The translations under genes and the position numbers were made by a program. This document shows positions 6,686 through 13,693 of a stretch of 16,102 nt of DNA, piece by piece (within the stretch, counting starts at the first letter, position 1; each line of letters starts with the position of its first letter). The notes beneath the pieces are model-generated. The model was not told the DNA's origin. It saw only the letters and a list, made by a program, of their open reading frames with translations, and searched no databases. This stretch comes from Actinomycetota bacterium (lineage in GTDB: Bacteria > Actinomycetota > Thermoleophilia > Gaiellales > Gaiellaceae). Where the stretch lies: positions 1-16,102 of the forward strand of contig JAIBJP010000023.1 of the NCBI GenBank assembly GCA_020029625.1, in the 5' to 3' direction.

Positions 6686-8065
6686 AGGCAGACGCAGCGT
6701 GAAGCGCGTGCCGCGGCCGACCTCGCTCCAGACATCGAGGTCGCCGCCGAGGAGGCGCGCGTTCTCGAGTGCGATGGCCAGGCCCAAACCGCTTCCAGGC
6801 CCCGCTCGCGAGGAATCCGCCTTGTAAAAGCGTTCGAAGACGTGCGGGAGGCGGTCGGGCGAGATCCCGGGGCCGGTGTCAGTGACCTCGACGAAGGCGC
6901 CGAGCCCGTCCTTGCCGACCCGCACGGAGACGTCCCGTCCTGCATGTTCGAGCGCATTGCCGACGAGGTTGGCGACGATGCGCTCGAGCCTCCGCGGGTC
7001 GGTGGACATGACGACCTCGTCGCGGTCGATGGTCACGCGGTCATCCCAACGGCGGGAACGAACAGCGCTCGCAATGAGGGATCCCACGTCCACCGGCTCT
7101 ATGCGAACTCGCGCCTCTCCGGCATCGAGCCGGGAGATTTCCATCAGGTCTTCCACGAGGTCGCGGAGACGGGCGACATCGTTGACGAGGAGCTCGGCGG
7201 GCCGTCTCGCCTCATCCGGCATGCGATCGAGATGCTCGGCGAGCAAGGACGCCTCCGCGACGAGGGCCGTGAGCGGCGTCCGCAGCTCGTGCGAGACGTC
7301 GGAGGTGAAACGGCGCTCTCGCGCCTGGGCTTCCGACAGGGCCGTGATCTTCGTCTCCAGGGCCTCCGCCATCTCGTTGAACGAAGCTGCCCAGGCACCG
7401 AACTCGTCCCGCGACTCGACCGGCAACCGGGTGTCGAGCAGTCCCTCGGCGAGCGAGTGTGCGGCGACGCTGGCGCGGGCCACTGGCCGGAGCAGCCGGC
7501 GCGCCAGCAGGGCGCCGACGAGACCGCCCAGGAGGACGATGGCGCCGAGCACGGAGAGAAGGATGTTGCGGAGCTGCGCCAGCTCGTCCCAGAGCCTCTC
7601 CTCGGAGAAGAAGTAGTAGAGCTGGGTCTCGGAGCCTGGAACGCGGCCTCCGACCACGAGGTAGCGCGTCCCCGCGATCTCCCGGCGCTCGTAGGCGAGG
7701 CGTCCGGCGCCGACGAGCCGCTTCAGGTCGGGCGGGAGCTGGGCAGGCCCCAGCGAGAGGCTCGAGGAGAAGGTCCGGCCGTTCGTCTGGCCCACGACGG
7801 CGAAGGTGCCGCGGCGCTCATAGGCGTCCAGGAGCTCGGTCGTCTGCGCGGTCGTCGGGCTCGCGCCAAGCGTTTCGCTCGCGAGCACGAGGTTGAAACG
7901 GCTCTGCTCGAGCCCGCGGTCGACCGAGTCGGAGAGACGCGCTTCCCTGACGAGGAGGTAGGAGCTGACCGCGAGGATGGCGGCGGAGAGCCCGGCGACG
8001 AGCATGAATGCGAGCGTCAGGCGCCGGCGAAGCCGACCGGTGCGAACGGGAAGCCGCGCCGCCAC
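6677..8065 (-). CDS. mtrB: MtrB-like sensor histidine kinase
   Basis: A 462-residue membrane histidine kinase. TM1 is about residues 17-39, an extracytoplasmic sensor region spans about 40-167, and TM2 is about 168-188. A HAMP linker follows (about 190-242). The HisKA box is FTSDVSHELRTPL with phospho-acceptor His259. The ATP-binding domain has an N box with Asn366 and Asn370 (NLVGNALEHA), DTGPGI (396-401), FERFYK (410-415) and GSGLGLAIA (424-432). It should autophosphorylate on His259 and pass phosphate to Asp53 of the regulator encoded just upstream. The GTG start is two bases after the regulator's TAA. Resemblance to MtrB rests on the GLGLAIALENARLLGG region and gene order; the sensor is shorter than usual for mycobacterial MtrB, so the symbol is tentative. 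Confidence 0.92.
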   Translation of the reverse strand: MAARLPVRTGRLRRRLTLAFMLVAGLSAAILAVSSYLLVREARLSDSVDRGLEQSRFNLVLASETLGASPTTAQTTELLDAYERRGTFAVVGQTNGRTFSSSLSLGPAQLPPDLKRLVGAGRLAYERREIAGTRYLVVGGRVPGSETQLYYFFSEERLWDELAQLRNILLSVLGAIVLLGGLVGALLARRLLRPVARASVAAHSLAEGLLDTRLPVESRDEFGAWAASFNEMAEALETKITALSEAQARERRFTSDVSHELRTPLTALVAEASLLAEHLDRMPDEARRPAELLVNDVARLRDLVEDLMEISRLDAGEARVRIEPVDVGSLIASAVRSRRWDDRVTIDRDEVVMSTDPRRLERIVANLVGNALEHAGRDVSVRVGKDGLGAFVEVTDTGPGISPDRLPHVFERFYKADSSRAGPGSGLGLAIALENARLLGGDLDVWSEVGRGTRFTLRLPVT

Positions 8066-8067
8066 CG

Positions 8068-8751
8068 TTACCCGGAGTCGAAGCGGTAGCCGACACCCCG
8101 CACGGTCTTGATCGTGCGCGGCTCCTTCGGGTCGTCCTCCACCTTCGCGCGGAGACGCTGGACGGCCACGTCGACGAGCCGCGAGTCGCCGAGGTAGTCG
8201 TAGTTCCAGACGCGCTGCAGCAGGAGCTCGCGAGTAAAGACCTGACCCGGTCGCCGGGCGAGCTCGAGCAACAGCCTGAACTCCGTGGCGCTCAGGCTCA
8301 CCTCCTCGCCGCGGCGCCGCGCGACGAAGGCGCCGGGGTCGATCTCGAGGTCTCCTCGGACGAGGACGGGTTCCTCGTCATTGACGGCCGTCGCTCGCCG
8401 GACGGCCGCCCGGGCGCGGGCGACGAGCTCCGCCATCTCGAAGGGCTTCGTCACGTAATCGTCCGCGCCGAGCTCGAGCCCGACGACGACGTCCACGGTG
8501 TCGCTCTTGGCCGAGAGCATGATGATCGGGATGCGGCTCTCCGCCCGGATCTGGCGGCAGACCTCGTAGCCGTCGAGAACGGGAAGCATGACGTCGAGGA
8601 TGACGAGGTCGTAGGGCGCCTGGCGGAAGTGGAGCAAGCCCTCTCGGCCGTCCGGCGCCGTCGTCACGTGGAACCCGGCCTGGGTCAGGCCGAGCTTCGT
8701 CACCTCGCGGATGGATGCGTCGTCCTCCACCAGGAGCAGCCGTTCGTCCAT
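8068..8751 (-). CDS. mtrA: MtrA-like OmpR-family response regulator
   Basis: A 227-residue OmpR/PhoB-family transcription factor. The receiver domain (1-120) has the acidic pair Asp10-Asp11, phospho-acceptor Asp53 (ILDVMLP), Ser80 and Lys102. The stretch AKSDTVDVVVGLELGADDY is strikingly close to actinobacterial MtrA. The winged-helix DNA-binding domain (about 128-225) includes SATEFRLLLELARRPGQVF, the recognition helix region DSRLVDVAVQRLRAKVEDD and the closing VRGVGYRF. In actinobacteria MtrA controls cell-wall and division genes and chromosome replication; that this one does so is inference. The ATG lies three bases after the stop of the CapA-like gene, with only a weak Shine-Dalgarno, suggesting co-transcription from further upstream. 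The kinase follows two bases downstream. Confidence 0.94.
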   Translation of the reverse strand: MDERLLLVEDDASIREVTKLGLTQAGFHVTTAPDGREGLLHFRQAPYDLVILDVMLPVLDGYEVCRQIRAESRIPIIMLSAKSDTVDVVVGLELGADDYVTKPFEMAELVARARAAVRRATAVNDEEPVLVRGDLEIDPGAFVARRRGEEVSLSATEFRLLLELARRPGQVFTRELLLQRVWNYDYLGDSRLVDVAVQRLRAKVEDDPKEPRTIKTVRGVGYRFDSG

Positions 8752-8754
8752 TAC

Positions 8755-9975
8755 CTACAGGAGGATGGGTTGGATGCCGAAGACGCCGCCGATCCGGGCT
8801 CGCCGGAAGCTGTAATCGCGAAGACCGCCTTGGCCTATTTGCAGCCGGAGGATGCCCGTGCTTTCCGTGCCGAGCGTGTTGGCGCCGAAGACGAAGTTGC
8901 CGAGGCTCCACGCCACCAGTCGCCGGCGCCGCGGCTCGATTGGCTGGAGGACATGCGGGTGGGCGCCCAGAACGATCGTGGCTCCCGCGTCGAAGGCGAC
9001 CGCCGCAAGCGAGCGTTGGCGGGAGTCCGGGCTGAATGCGCGCTCCGTTCCCCAGTGGAAATAGACGACGACGACGTCTGCGCCCTGGTTCTTGGCCCTT
9101 CGAACGTCGCTCGAGATGTACGAGGGGAAGCCGGGCGCCGTGCCAGACCAGGTGGGCCCGGCGTCGAAGCCGAGCGGCCGCACGTCGGAGTAGCCGAGAA
9201 ATGCGAGGCGGATGCCGCCGAGGCGGAAGAGCGCCGGGCGCCTTGCGAGGTCCAGGTTCCGGCCTCCTCCCACCGTCTTCAGTCCGTACTCGTGGGCGTA
9301 GGACAGCGTGTCCGCGAAGGCCAGGCGCCCGTAGTCGAGGGCGTGGTTGTTCGCGAGCGTGACGATGTCGATCCCCACGTAGCGCGCCATCGTCCGTAAA
9401 GACGACGGCTTGCCGCGGAAGGTGTACTGCTTGCCGGGAACCGGATAGCCGCGCGTCGAGACGGAACATTCGAGGTTCGCGATCGCAATGTCGGCGGCGC
9501 GCAGAACCGGTGCGACCGAGAGCCAGGGGTAGCGCACGCCGTACGTCGCGATCGCCGTCCCGGGCCGGTCGCCCAGGTTCACGTCACCGACGGCGGCAAT
9601 GCTCAAGGGCCGCACGCGGAGCCGGCCGAGCTCGATGCGCACGACCGGATCGCGGGGAACCTCGAGCGCGATCGGGTAGCGCCCTGTCGCCCGCGGAGCA
9701 CGGAACTGGATTCGAAAGACGCCGTTGTCACCGGCCGTCGTCGTACGCTGGTTGGTCCCGACGAAGAGCGTGACCGTCTCCGCAGGCGCCGCCGTTCCGC
9801 GAATCGCGAGGAAGCCTCCGGGAGCTCGCCAGGTAGGCAGCGCGGAGATGACCGCGAAGGGCGTGGGATCCTCCTGTGCGAATGCGACCCCCCAGGTGAG
9901 GGTGACGGCGCTCGAGGCGCCGAGCGCGAGCGCGAGCACGGTGCGGCGATGGCGGCGAAGCCGGCGCATGTCCAT
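8755..9975 (-). CDS. CapA/PgsA-family exported protein with N-terminal Ig-like domain
   Basis: A 406-residue protein with a basic N-terminus and a hydrophobic segment at about 11-33 ending AFAQ, a signal peptide or anchor. Residues about 40-122 look like a small beta-sandwich (GGFLAIRGTAAPAETVTLFVG). The CapA domain (about 124-400) is a metallophosphoesterase-like fold. Its signatures are AAVGDVNLGDR (127-137), ANLECSV (166-172), LANNHALDYG (207-216), FHWGTE (306-311), GAHPHVLQP (337-345) and SLGNFVF (357-363). Relatives take part in poly-gamma-glutamate capsule synthesis; the role of stand-alone copies is unclear. The frame is open to 10440, but upstream sequence is antisense to mrp. The ATG at 9975 has GGGAG six bases ahead. 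The ATG at 9969 is an alternative. It leads the MtrAB-like run, three bases before the regulator. Confidence 0.92.
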   Translation of the reverse strand: MDMRRLRRHRRTVLALALGASSAVTLTWGVAFAQEDPTPFAVISALPTWRAPGGFLAIRGTAAPAETVTLFVGTNQRTTTAGDNGVFRIQFRAPRATGRYPIALEVPRDPVVRIELGRLRVRPLSIAAVGDVNLGDRPGTAIATYGVRYPWLSVAPVLRAADIAIANLECSVSTRGYPVPGKQYTFRGKPSSLRTMARYVGIDIVTLANNHALDYGRLAFADTLSYAHEYGLKTVGGGRNLDLARRPALFRLGGIRLAFLGYSDVRPLGFDAGPTWSGTAPGFPSYISSDVRRAKNQGADVVVVYFHWGTERAFSPDSRQRSLAAVAFDAGATIVLGAHPHVLQPIEPRRRRLVAWSLGNFVFGANTLGTESTGILRLQIGQGGLRDYSFRRARIGGVFGIQPILL

Positions 9976-9981
9976 TCCGTA

Positions 9982-9986
9982 CTCCC
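9982..9986 (-). promoter_or_regulatory. Shine-Dalgarno sequence GGGAG of the CapA-like gene
   Basis: The minus strand has GGGAG six bases before the ATG at 9975. No comparable site precedes the alternative ATG at 10011, so it sets the start and implies a 5' leader for this transcript, unlike the leaderless neighbours. Confidence 0.6.
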
Positions 9987-10038
9987 GCCGGGGGCGAAAT
10001 CCTTGCTCCATCGCGGAAATCTGACAGGTCGACCCTGG

Positions 10039-10044
10039 TAGCCT
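10039..10044 (+). promoter_or_regulatory. Putative -10 element (TAGCCT), leaderless mrp transcript
   Basis: TAGCCT ends seven bases before the ATG of mrp with no Shine-Dalgarno between. Same hexamer and nearly the same spacing as at 710-715 and 1585-1590. It overlaps the 8-base palindrome GCCTAGGC, so a minus-strand TAnnnT also arises here. Confidence 0.55.
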
Positions 10045-10045
10045 A
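10040..10045 (-). promoter_or_regulatory. Possible -10 element (TAGGCT) for the CapA-MtrAB-like run
   Basis: The minus strand of the same palindrome reads TAGGCT. Initiation about seven bases downstream would give a leader of roughly 55-60 bases before the CapA-like ATG, consistent with its Shine-Dalgarno. No good -35 is seen, so this is weak. Confidence 0.3.
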
Positions 10046-10051
10046 GGCGTC

Positions 10052-11152
10052 ATGGCGGTCTCCAGGGATGCTGTTCTCAGCGCGCTCCAGGGCGTCATCG
10101 ACCCCGAGCTGAAACGCTCGGTCGTCGAGCTCGACATGGTGCGCGACGTCCGCGTGGACGGTGCCGACGTCAGCGTGACGATTGCGCTGACCGTGCCCGG
10201 ATGCCCGCTGCGGGCAAGCTTCGAGGAACAGGTCGAAGAGGCTCTGCGCCCAGTCGAAGGCATCCGTTCGGTTGCCCTCGACTTCGACGTCCTCTCGCCC
10301 GAGGAGCGCCAGGCGCTGACCGTCAAACTTCGCGGCGAGGTGGCCGAGCGGAGTCCCGGTGTCTCGGTCGACGCAGGCACGCGGGTGATCGCGGTCGCGA
10401 GCGGCAAGGGCGGCGTCGGAAAGTCCTCGCTGACGGCCAATCTCGCCGCGGCGTTCTCACAGCTGGGTCACGCGACGGGCGTGCTCGACGCCGACGTCTA
10501 CGGCTATTCGATCCCGACGATGCTCGGGATCAGCCAGCGTCCCATCGCCGTCGACAAGATGATCGTGCCGCCGGTCCGAGGTGACCTCAAGGTGATGTCC
10601 ATCGGCTTCTTCCTCGACGAGAACTCGCCGGTCATGTGGCGTGGGCCCATGCTCCACAGGGCGCTCGAGCAATTCCTCTCCGATGTCCACTGGGGCGAGC
10701 TGGACACGCTGGTGGTCGATATGCCTCCCGGGACCGGCGACGTCGCCATCTCGCTGGGGCAGCTCCTCCCCCGCGCCGAGGCGGTCGTCGTGACGACTCC
10801 ACACCGCGCGGCTCAGCAGGTGGCCGTGCGCGCAGCGCAGATGGCGCGCAAGACGAACATGCGGCTGCTCGGCGTCGTCGAGAACATGTCTTTCCAGGTC
10901 GGCACGGGCGAGGAGCTCTTCGGCTCGGGCGGTGGCGACGCGCTGGCGGAGGAGGTAGAGGCGCCGCTCCTCGGCCGCATTCCCTTCGATCCGAAGCTCG
11001 CGGCGTACGCGGACGAGGGCGAGCCGATCGTCCTGGCGGAGCCCGAGGCCGAGGTGTCGCAGGCCATCATGGCCCTCGCGGAGGCGATCGCGGCGACGAA
11101 GCGCGAGCAGGGCGTCGGAATCGTGAAGCCGCTGCCGCTCCTCTCCGCCTAG
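10052..11152 (+). CDS. mrp: Mrp/NBP35-family Fe-S carrier ATPase
   Basis: A 366-residue P-loop ATPase of the Mrp (ApbC/NBP35) family, which binds and transfers iron-sulfur clusters in the cytosol. The N-terminal MIP18 domain (about 5-85) includes VIDPEL and the VPGCPLR motif with Cys51. The ATPase domain starts at about 110 with the deviant Walker A GKGGVGKSS (118-126), then DADVYG (146-151) and DMPPGTGD (223-230). The VVENMS segment (275-280) normally leads into a CxxC cluster-binding pair; here the following stretch QVGTGEELFGSGGG has no cysteine. Actinobacterial Mrp proteins commonly lack it, so this is probably a lineage trait. The ATG follows a TAGCCT hexamer by seven bases. An Ldh_2-like gene follows after nine bases. 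Confidence 0.96.
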   Translation: MAVSRDAVLSALQGVIDPELKRSVVELDMVRDVRVDGADVSVTIALTVPGCPLRASFEEQVEEALRPVEGIRSVALDFDVLSPEERQALTVKLRGEVAERSPGVSVDAGTRVIAVASGKGGVGKSSLTANLAAAFSQLGHATGVLDADVYGYSIPTMLGISQRPIAVDKMIVPPVRGDLKVMSIGFFLDENSPVMWRGPMLHRALEQFLSDVHWGELDTLVVDMPPGTGDVAISLGQLLPRAEAVVVTTPHRAAQQVAVRAAQMARKTNMRLLGVVENMSFQVGTGEELFGSGGGDALAEEVEAPLLGRIPFDPKLAAYADEGEPIVLAEPEAEVSQAIMALAEAIAATKREQGVGIVKPLPLLSA

Positions 11153-11159
11153 GGAGGGG
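11153..11159 (+). promoter_or_regulatory. Shine-Dalgarno sequence GGAGGGG for a TTG start
   Basis: The short gap after mrp is a purine run, GGAGGGGAG, directly ahead of TTG at 11162. It supports initiation at this non-ATG codon and coupling to mrp. Confidence 0.65.
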
Positions 11160-11161
11160 AG

Positions 11162-11890
11162 TTGCGCGCCTACGACGCGCTCCGCGAGATCGGCTTCGCC
11201 GAGACCGCCGCGCGGACGCTTGCCGACCACTTCGAGGACGCGGATCGCCGCGGCCGTCCCGGCCATGGGGTCTCCCGGATCCCGTGGTTGGGCACGTTGC
11301 CGGATCTCGACACTCGCGCCGAGCCTTGCCGGGTCTCGTCTCGACCCGGATACGAGCGTTGGGACGGCAACGGCGCGGTCGGGTATCTGACACTCGCGCA
11401 CATTGTCGGGGCTCAACTGGCCGACCCACCTGAGCAGGCACGGCTCGTGGTCGCCTCGCACTGCTTTCCGACCGGCTTCCTCGGCTACTGGGTCCGACGG
11501 CTCGCAGAGAGTGGGCTCGCCGCTGCCCTGACGGCGACCTCGCCTCCACGGCTGGCCTCACCCGAGGGCGGGCCTGCCCTCGCCGGCACGAACCCGCTCG
11601 CACTCGCCGTGCCGAGCACCGACGGTCGCCCGCTCGTCGCCGATGTCTCCATGGGGAAGGTCACCTATGGAGACGTGCTGCGCGGAGACGCCGCGGAGGA
11701 GGACCTCGTCCCCTTCGGCGGCGAGCAGGCCCACAAAGCCTTCGCGCTCGCTGTCGGGTTGCAGGCGCTCGTTGACGCGCTTGCGGGGGAGGGCTTCGGC
11801 GCCGTGCTCCTGGTCGCGCGGCCGGAAAGCGATCCGGTGCCGGGCCTGCGCGCTCGTGCGGCCGGGACGCGCCTTCCCGGGGATCGCTAG
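11162..11890 (+). CDS. Compact Ldh_2-family (malate/L-lactate dehydrogenase-like) protein
   Basis: A 242-residue relative of the Ldh_2 malate/lactate/ureidoglycolate dehydrogenase family, which is NAD(P)-dependent and non-Rossmann. Recognisable blocks are ADHFEDADRRGRPGHGVSRIP (21-41, with the family's catalytic-type His-Gly-Val), VASHCFP (about 97-103, where members usually have an NHFG-like motif), LAGTNPLALAVP (140-151), LVADVSMGKVTYG (158-170), and FGG plus HKAFAL (185-196). The end AAGTRLPGDR matches the usual family terminus. The family is normally about 330-360 residues, so roughly 90 are missing internally, apparently between the DVSMG block and the GG/HK block and again before the terminus. 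It may be inactive or have a changed substrate. The TTG start has a strong Shine-Dalgarno. The stop shares CTAG with the convergent DUF1028 gene. Confidence 0.8.
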   Translation: MRAYDALREIGFAETAARTLADHFEDADRRGRPGHGVSRIPWLGTLPDLDTRAEPCRVSSRPGYERWDGNGAVGYLTLAHIVGAQLADPPEQARLVVASHCFPTGFLGYWVRRLAESGLAAALTATSPPRLASPEGGPALAGTNPLALAVPSTDGRPLVADVSMGKVTYGDVLRGDAAEEDLVPFGGEQAHKAFALAVGLQALVDALAGEGFGAVLLVARPESDPVPGLRARAAGTRLPGDR

Positions 11891-12735
11891 CGCTTGCGCA
11901 GCTCCTCGAGGACGACTGGATCGACGCGGTCGATTCCGGCCACGCGGTCTTCGAGGTTCTCCGTCCCCGCCCACGTCTCAAACGCCTCCGGCAGCGCCTT
12001 GGCCTCGTAACCGAGGCGGTCGAGCCGCTCGCGGATCTCTGCGGCCAACTGCTCGTCCACGTCGAGCCACTCCTCGGGCGGCGTCTGGCCGAAGAGCAAG
12101 TCGTGGAGCTCGTAGATCCGCCGAAGCTCGTCCACGGGGCGCTCGTGATCGTCAACTCGGAGGTCGACTGCGACATCGCTCGTCCCGCCGTAACCGCCGT
12201 CCTTCCTGACCACGAGGAGCGACGACGACTGCTGCCCGCGGCGGTCCCCACCGGCGAGCTGGGCGGCGGCGAGAGCCTCGAGCAGCCGCTCCGCAAGAGG
12301 CTTGTCCGTACTCCCCTCGAAGGCCTGGGCGAGTGCAGTCACGGTCTCCTCGGAGACGAGAATGTTGCCCTGCGCCGCGTATCCCTTCCCGATCACTCCG
12401 CCCGCCCAATCGAGGCACGACGAGCCCGTGTAGGTCGCGGCGCCGCCGCTCGCGTCGACTATGCCGAGCTGGCGAAGGTCGCGCCCTTCATCGGTTTCCG
12501 TCAGCCTCGCCACCACGTCGGCGGCGGGGAGGCCCTCGCGGAGGAGTCGCAGGCCGTCCGGTCCGTAGCTGACGTTGGCGAAGGCCTGCGTGGCGATCGC
12601 ACCGACCTCTGGATCCGCCCACGGTACGACTGCTCCCACCGCCAGGAACTTCGACTGGACTCCGACCCCCCACTCGCCGCGCTCGAGGTCGCACGCGACG
12701 ATCGAGTAGGTCGCGACGATCCTGGGACTAGCCAT
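11887..12735 (-). CDS. DUF1028 protein with C-terminal PG_binding_2-like domain
   Basis: A 282-residue DUF1028 protein, a family with an Ntn-hydrolase-like fold and no proven reaction. Family blocks are clear: ATYSIVACDLERGEWGVGVQ (8-27), SKFLAVGAVVPWA (28-40), GAIATQAFANVSYGPDGL (45-62), YAAQGNILVS (119-128) and AGGDRRGQQSSSLLVV (161-176). The DLRVDDHERPVDELRRIYEL stretch follows (191-210). The last 60 residues, with EIRERLDRLGYEAK and FETWAGTENLEDR, match the PG_binding_2 module often fused to DUF1028 in actinobacteria. No signal peptide is visible, so direct wall binding is doubtful. The ATG lies inside the 3' end of the 93-residue gene (8-base overlap ATGGCTAG), making coupling likely. 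Confidence 0.92.
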   Translation of the reverse strand: MASPRIVATYSIVACDLERGEWGVGVQSKFLAVGAVVPWADPEVGAIATQAFANVSYGPDGLRLLREGLPAADVVARLTETDEGRDLRQLGIVDASGGAATYTGSSCLDWAGGVIGKGYAAQGNILVSEETVTALAQAFEGSTDKPLAERLLEALAAAQLAGGDRRGQQSSSLLVVRKDGGYGGTSDVAVDLRVDDHERPVDELRRIYELHDLLFGQTPPEEWLDVDEQLAAEIRERLDRLGYEAKALPEAFETWAGTENLEDRVAGIDRVDPVVLEELRKR

Positions 12736-13009
12736 ATTTCAGCTTGCGGAAGTCGAGCTCCAGCAGCTCGCGCTTGTCCGCCGGGACGAGCACGCACGCC
12801 ACCTCAGGGCGCTCCAGTGCGGCCTGGACCGCCTCGGCGCTCGCGGCGCGCACGACGATCGGCGTCCCCTGCGCGTGTGCCTCCTGCAGGCGCTCGACGT
12901 CCGAGACGTCGTCGAGGACGAGCGGCTCGCCGGGGGGAAGGTCAGCCTCACCTTCCACGGCGATCTCGGCCACCTGCACCCCCGTAGCGCCGAACCAGCG
13001 CGTTCTCAC
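12728..13009 (-). CDS. Conserved-looking hypothetical protein, 93 residues
   Basis: I do not recognise this protein. It has 93 residues, no signal peptide, no membrane helix and a single cysteine (Cys72). It is rich in Glu, Val, Ala and Leu, with an apparent alternation of strand and helix in its second half: PIVVRA (50-55), helix AEAVQAALE (59-67), strand ACVLVP (71-76), helix ending ELLELDFRKLKYG. The frame is open upstream to 13726, but that part is the arginine-rich shadow of the metallo-hydrolase. The GTG at 13009 forms a GTGA overlap with the metallo-hydrolase stop and its own stop overlaps the DUF1028 start by eight bases. These overlaps on both sides and the ordinary amino-acid composition argue that it is real. 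Confidence 0.75.
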   Translation of the reverse strand: MRTRWFGATGVQVAEIAVEGEADLPPGEPLVLDDVSDVERLQEAHAQGTPIVVRAASAEAVQAALERPEVACVLVPADKRELLELDFRKLKYG

Positions 13010-13686
13010 AATTCGACGGTTTCGCCGGGCTCGGGCGCGATCACCTCGACGTCCGGAGCGAGCTTGCGCAACTCCTCGGGTGTCCCGGTCAGGACGGGAA
13101 AGGTGCCGTAATGACAAGGGACACAGCGCTTGACGCCGAGGAGCTCGAGCGCGACGGCGGCCTCCCGCGGCCCCATCGTGAAATGGTCGCCGATGGGGAG
13201 GATCGCGACGTCGGGCTCGTAGATCCGGCCGATCAGCTGCATGTCGCCGAAGACGCAGGTGTCGCCGGCGTGGTAGACGCGTGTGCCGTCGACCTCGACG
13301 ACGAGGCCGGCCGGCTCCCCCGCGTACGTTCCGTCGGGAGTGGAGCTCGAATGGTGCGCGTCCGTCATCGTCACTCGGACGCCGTCGACGTCGACGGTTC
13401 CGCCCTTGTTGAATCCCTCGGCCTCCACTCCCTTGGAGCTGAGCCAGTCGGCGAGTTCGAGCATGCAGACGACCGTCGGCGCATGCTGTTTGTAGATGTC
13501 GACCGCGCTCCCCGAGTGGTCGGAGTGGCCGTGGGTGAGCGCGAGGACGTCGATCCTCTCGATCTCCTTCTCGCTCGCCGGCATTTTGGGGTTGTCGAGC
13601 CACGGATCGATGTAGACGCGCTTGCCGCTCGATCCGTCGAGGCGGAAACCGGCGTGACCGAGCCATGTGAGGGAGACGCTGGCCAT
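13006..13686 (-). CDS. UPF0173-like metal-dependent hydrolase (metallo-beta-lactamase fold)
   Basis: A 226-residue single-domain metallo-beta-lactamase-fold protein, resembling the UPF0173 (YtkL-like) group. The N-terminal WLGHAGFRL (8-16) and IDPWLDNPK (26-34) are typical of this group. Metal ligands are in THGHSDHSG (51-59: His52, His54, Asp56, His57), DAHHSS (109-114), AGDT (140-143, Asp142) and CHYGTFP (191-197, His192). The substrate of the group is not established. It is cytosolic, with no leader. The ATG is preceded by TACGCT seven bases upstream. It is the first gene of a three-gene overlapping run with the 93-residue protein and DUF1028. Confidence 0.93.
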   Translation of the reverse strand: MASVSLTWLGHAGFRLDGSSGKRVYIDPWLDNPKMPASEKEIERIDVLALTHGHSDHSGSAVDIYKQHAPTVVCMLELADWLSSKGVEAEGFNKGGTVDVDGVRVTMTDAHHSSSTPDGTYAGEPAGLVVEVDGTRVYHAGDTCVFGDMQLIGRIYEPDVAILPIGDHFTMGPREAAVALELLGVKRCVPCHYGTFPVLTGTPEELRKLAPDVEVIAPEPGETVEL

Positions 13687-13693
13687 GGCGCGG

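Noticed and set aside
6842..9399. Two long plus-strand frames opposite the kinase, regulator and CapA-like genes
   Set aside because: Antisense shadows of strongly conserved genes, with no recognisable domain or start signals.
9976..10440. N-terminal extension of the CapA-like frame to 561 residues
   Set aside because: It is antisense to the 5' end of mrp, Ser/Thr/Arg-rich and without motifs. The ATG at 9975 has a Shine-Dalgarno and leads into a signal peptide.
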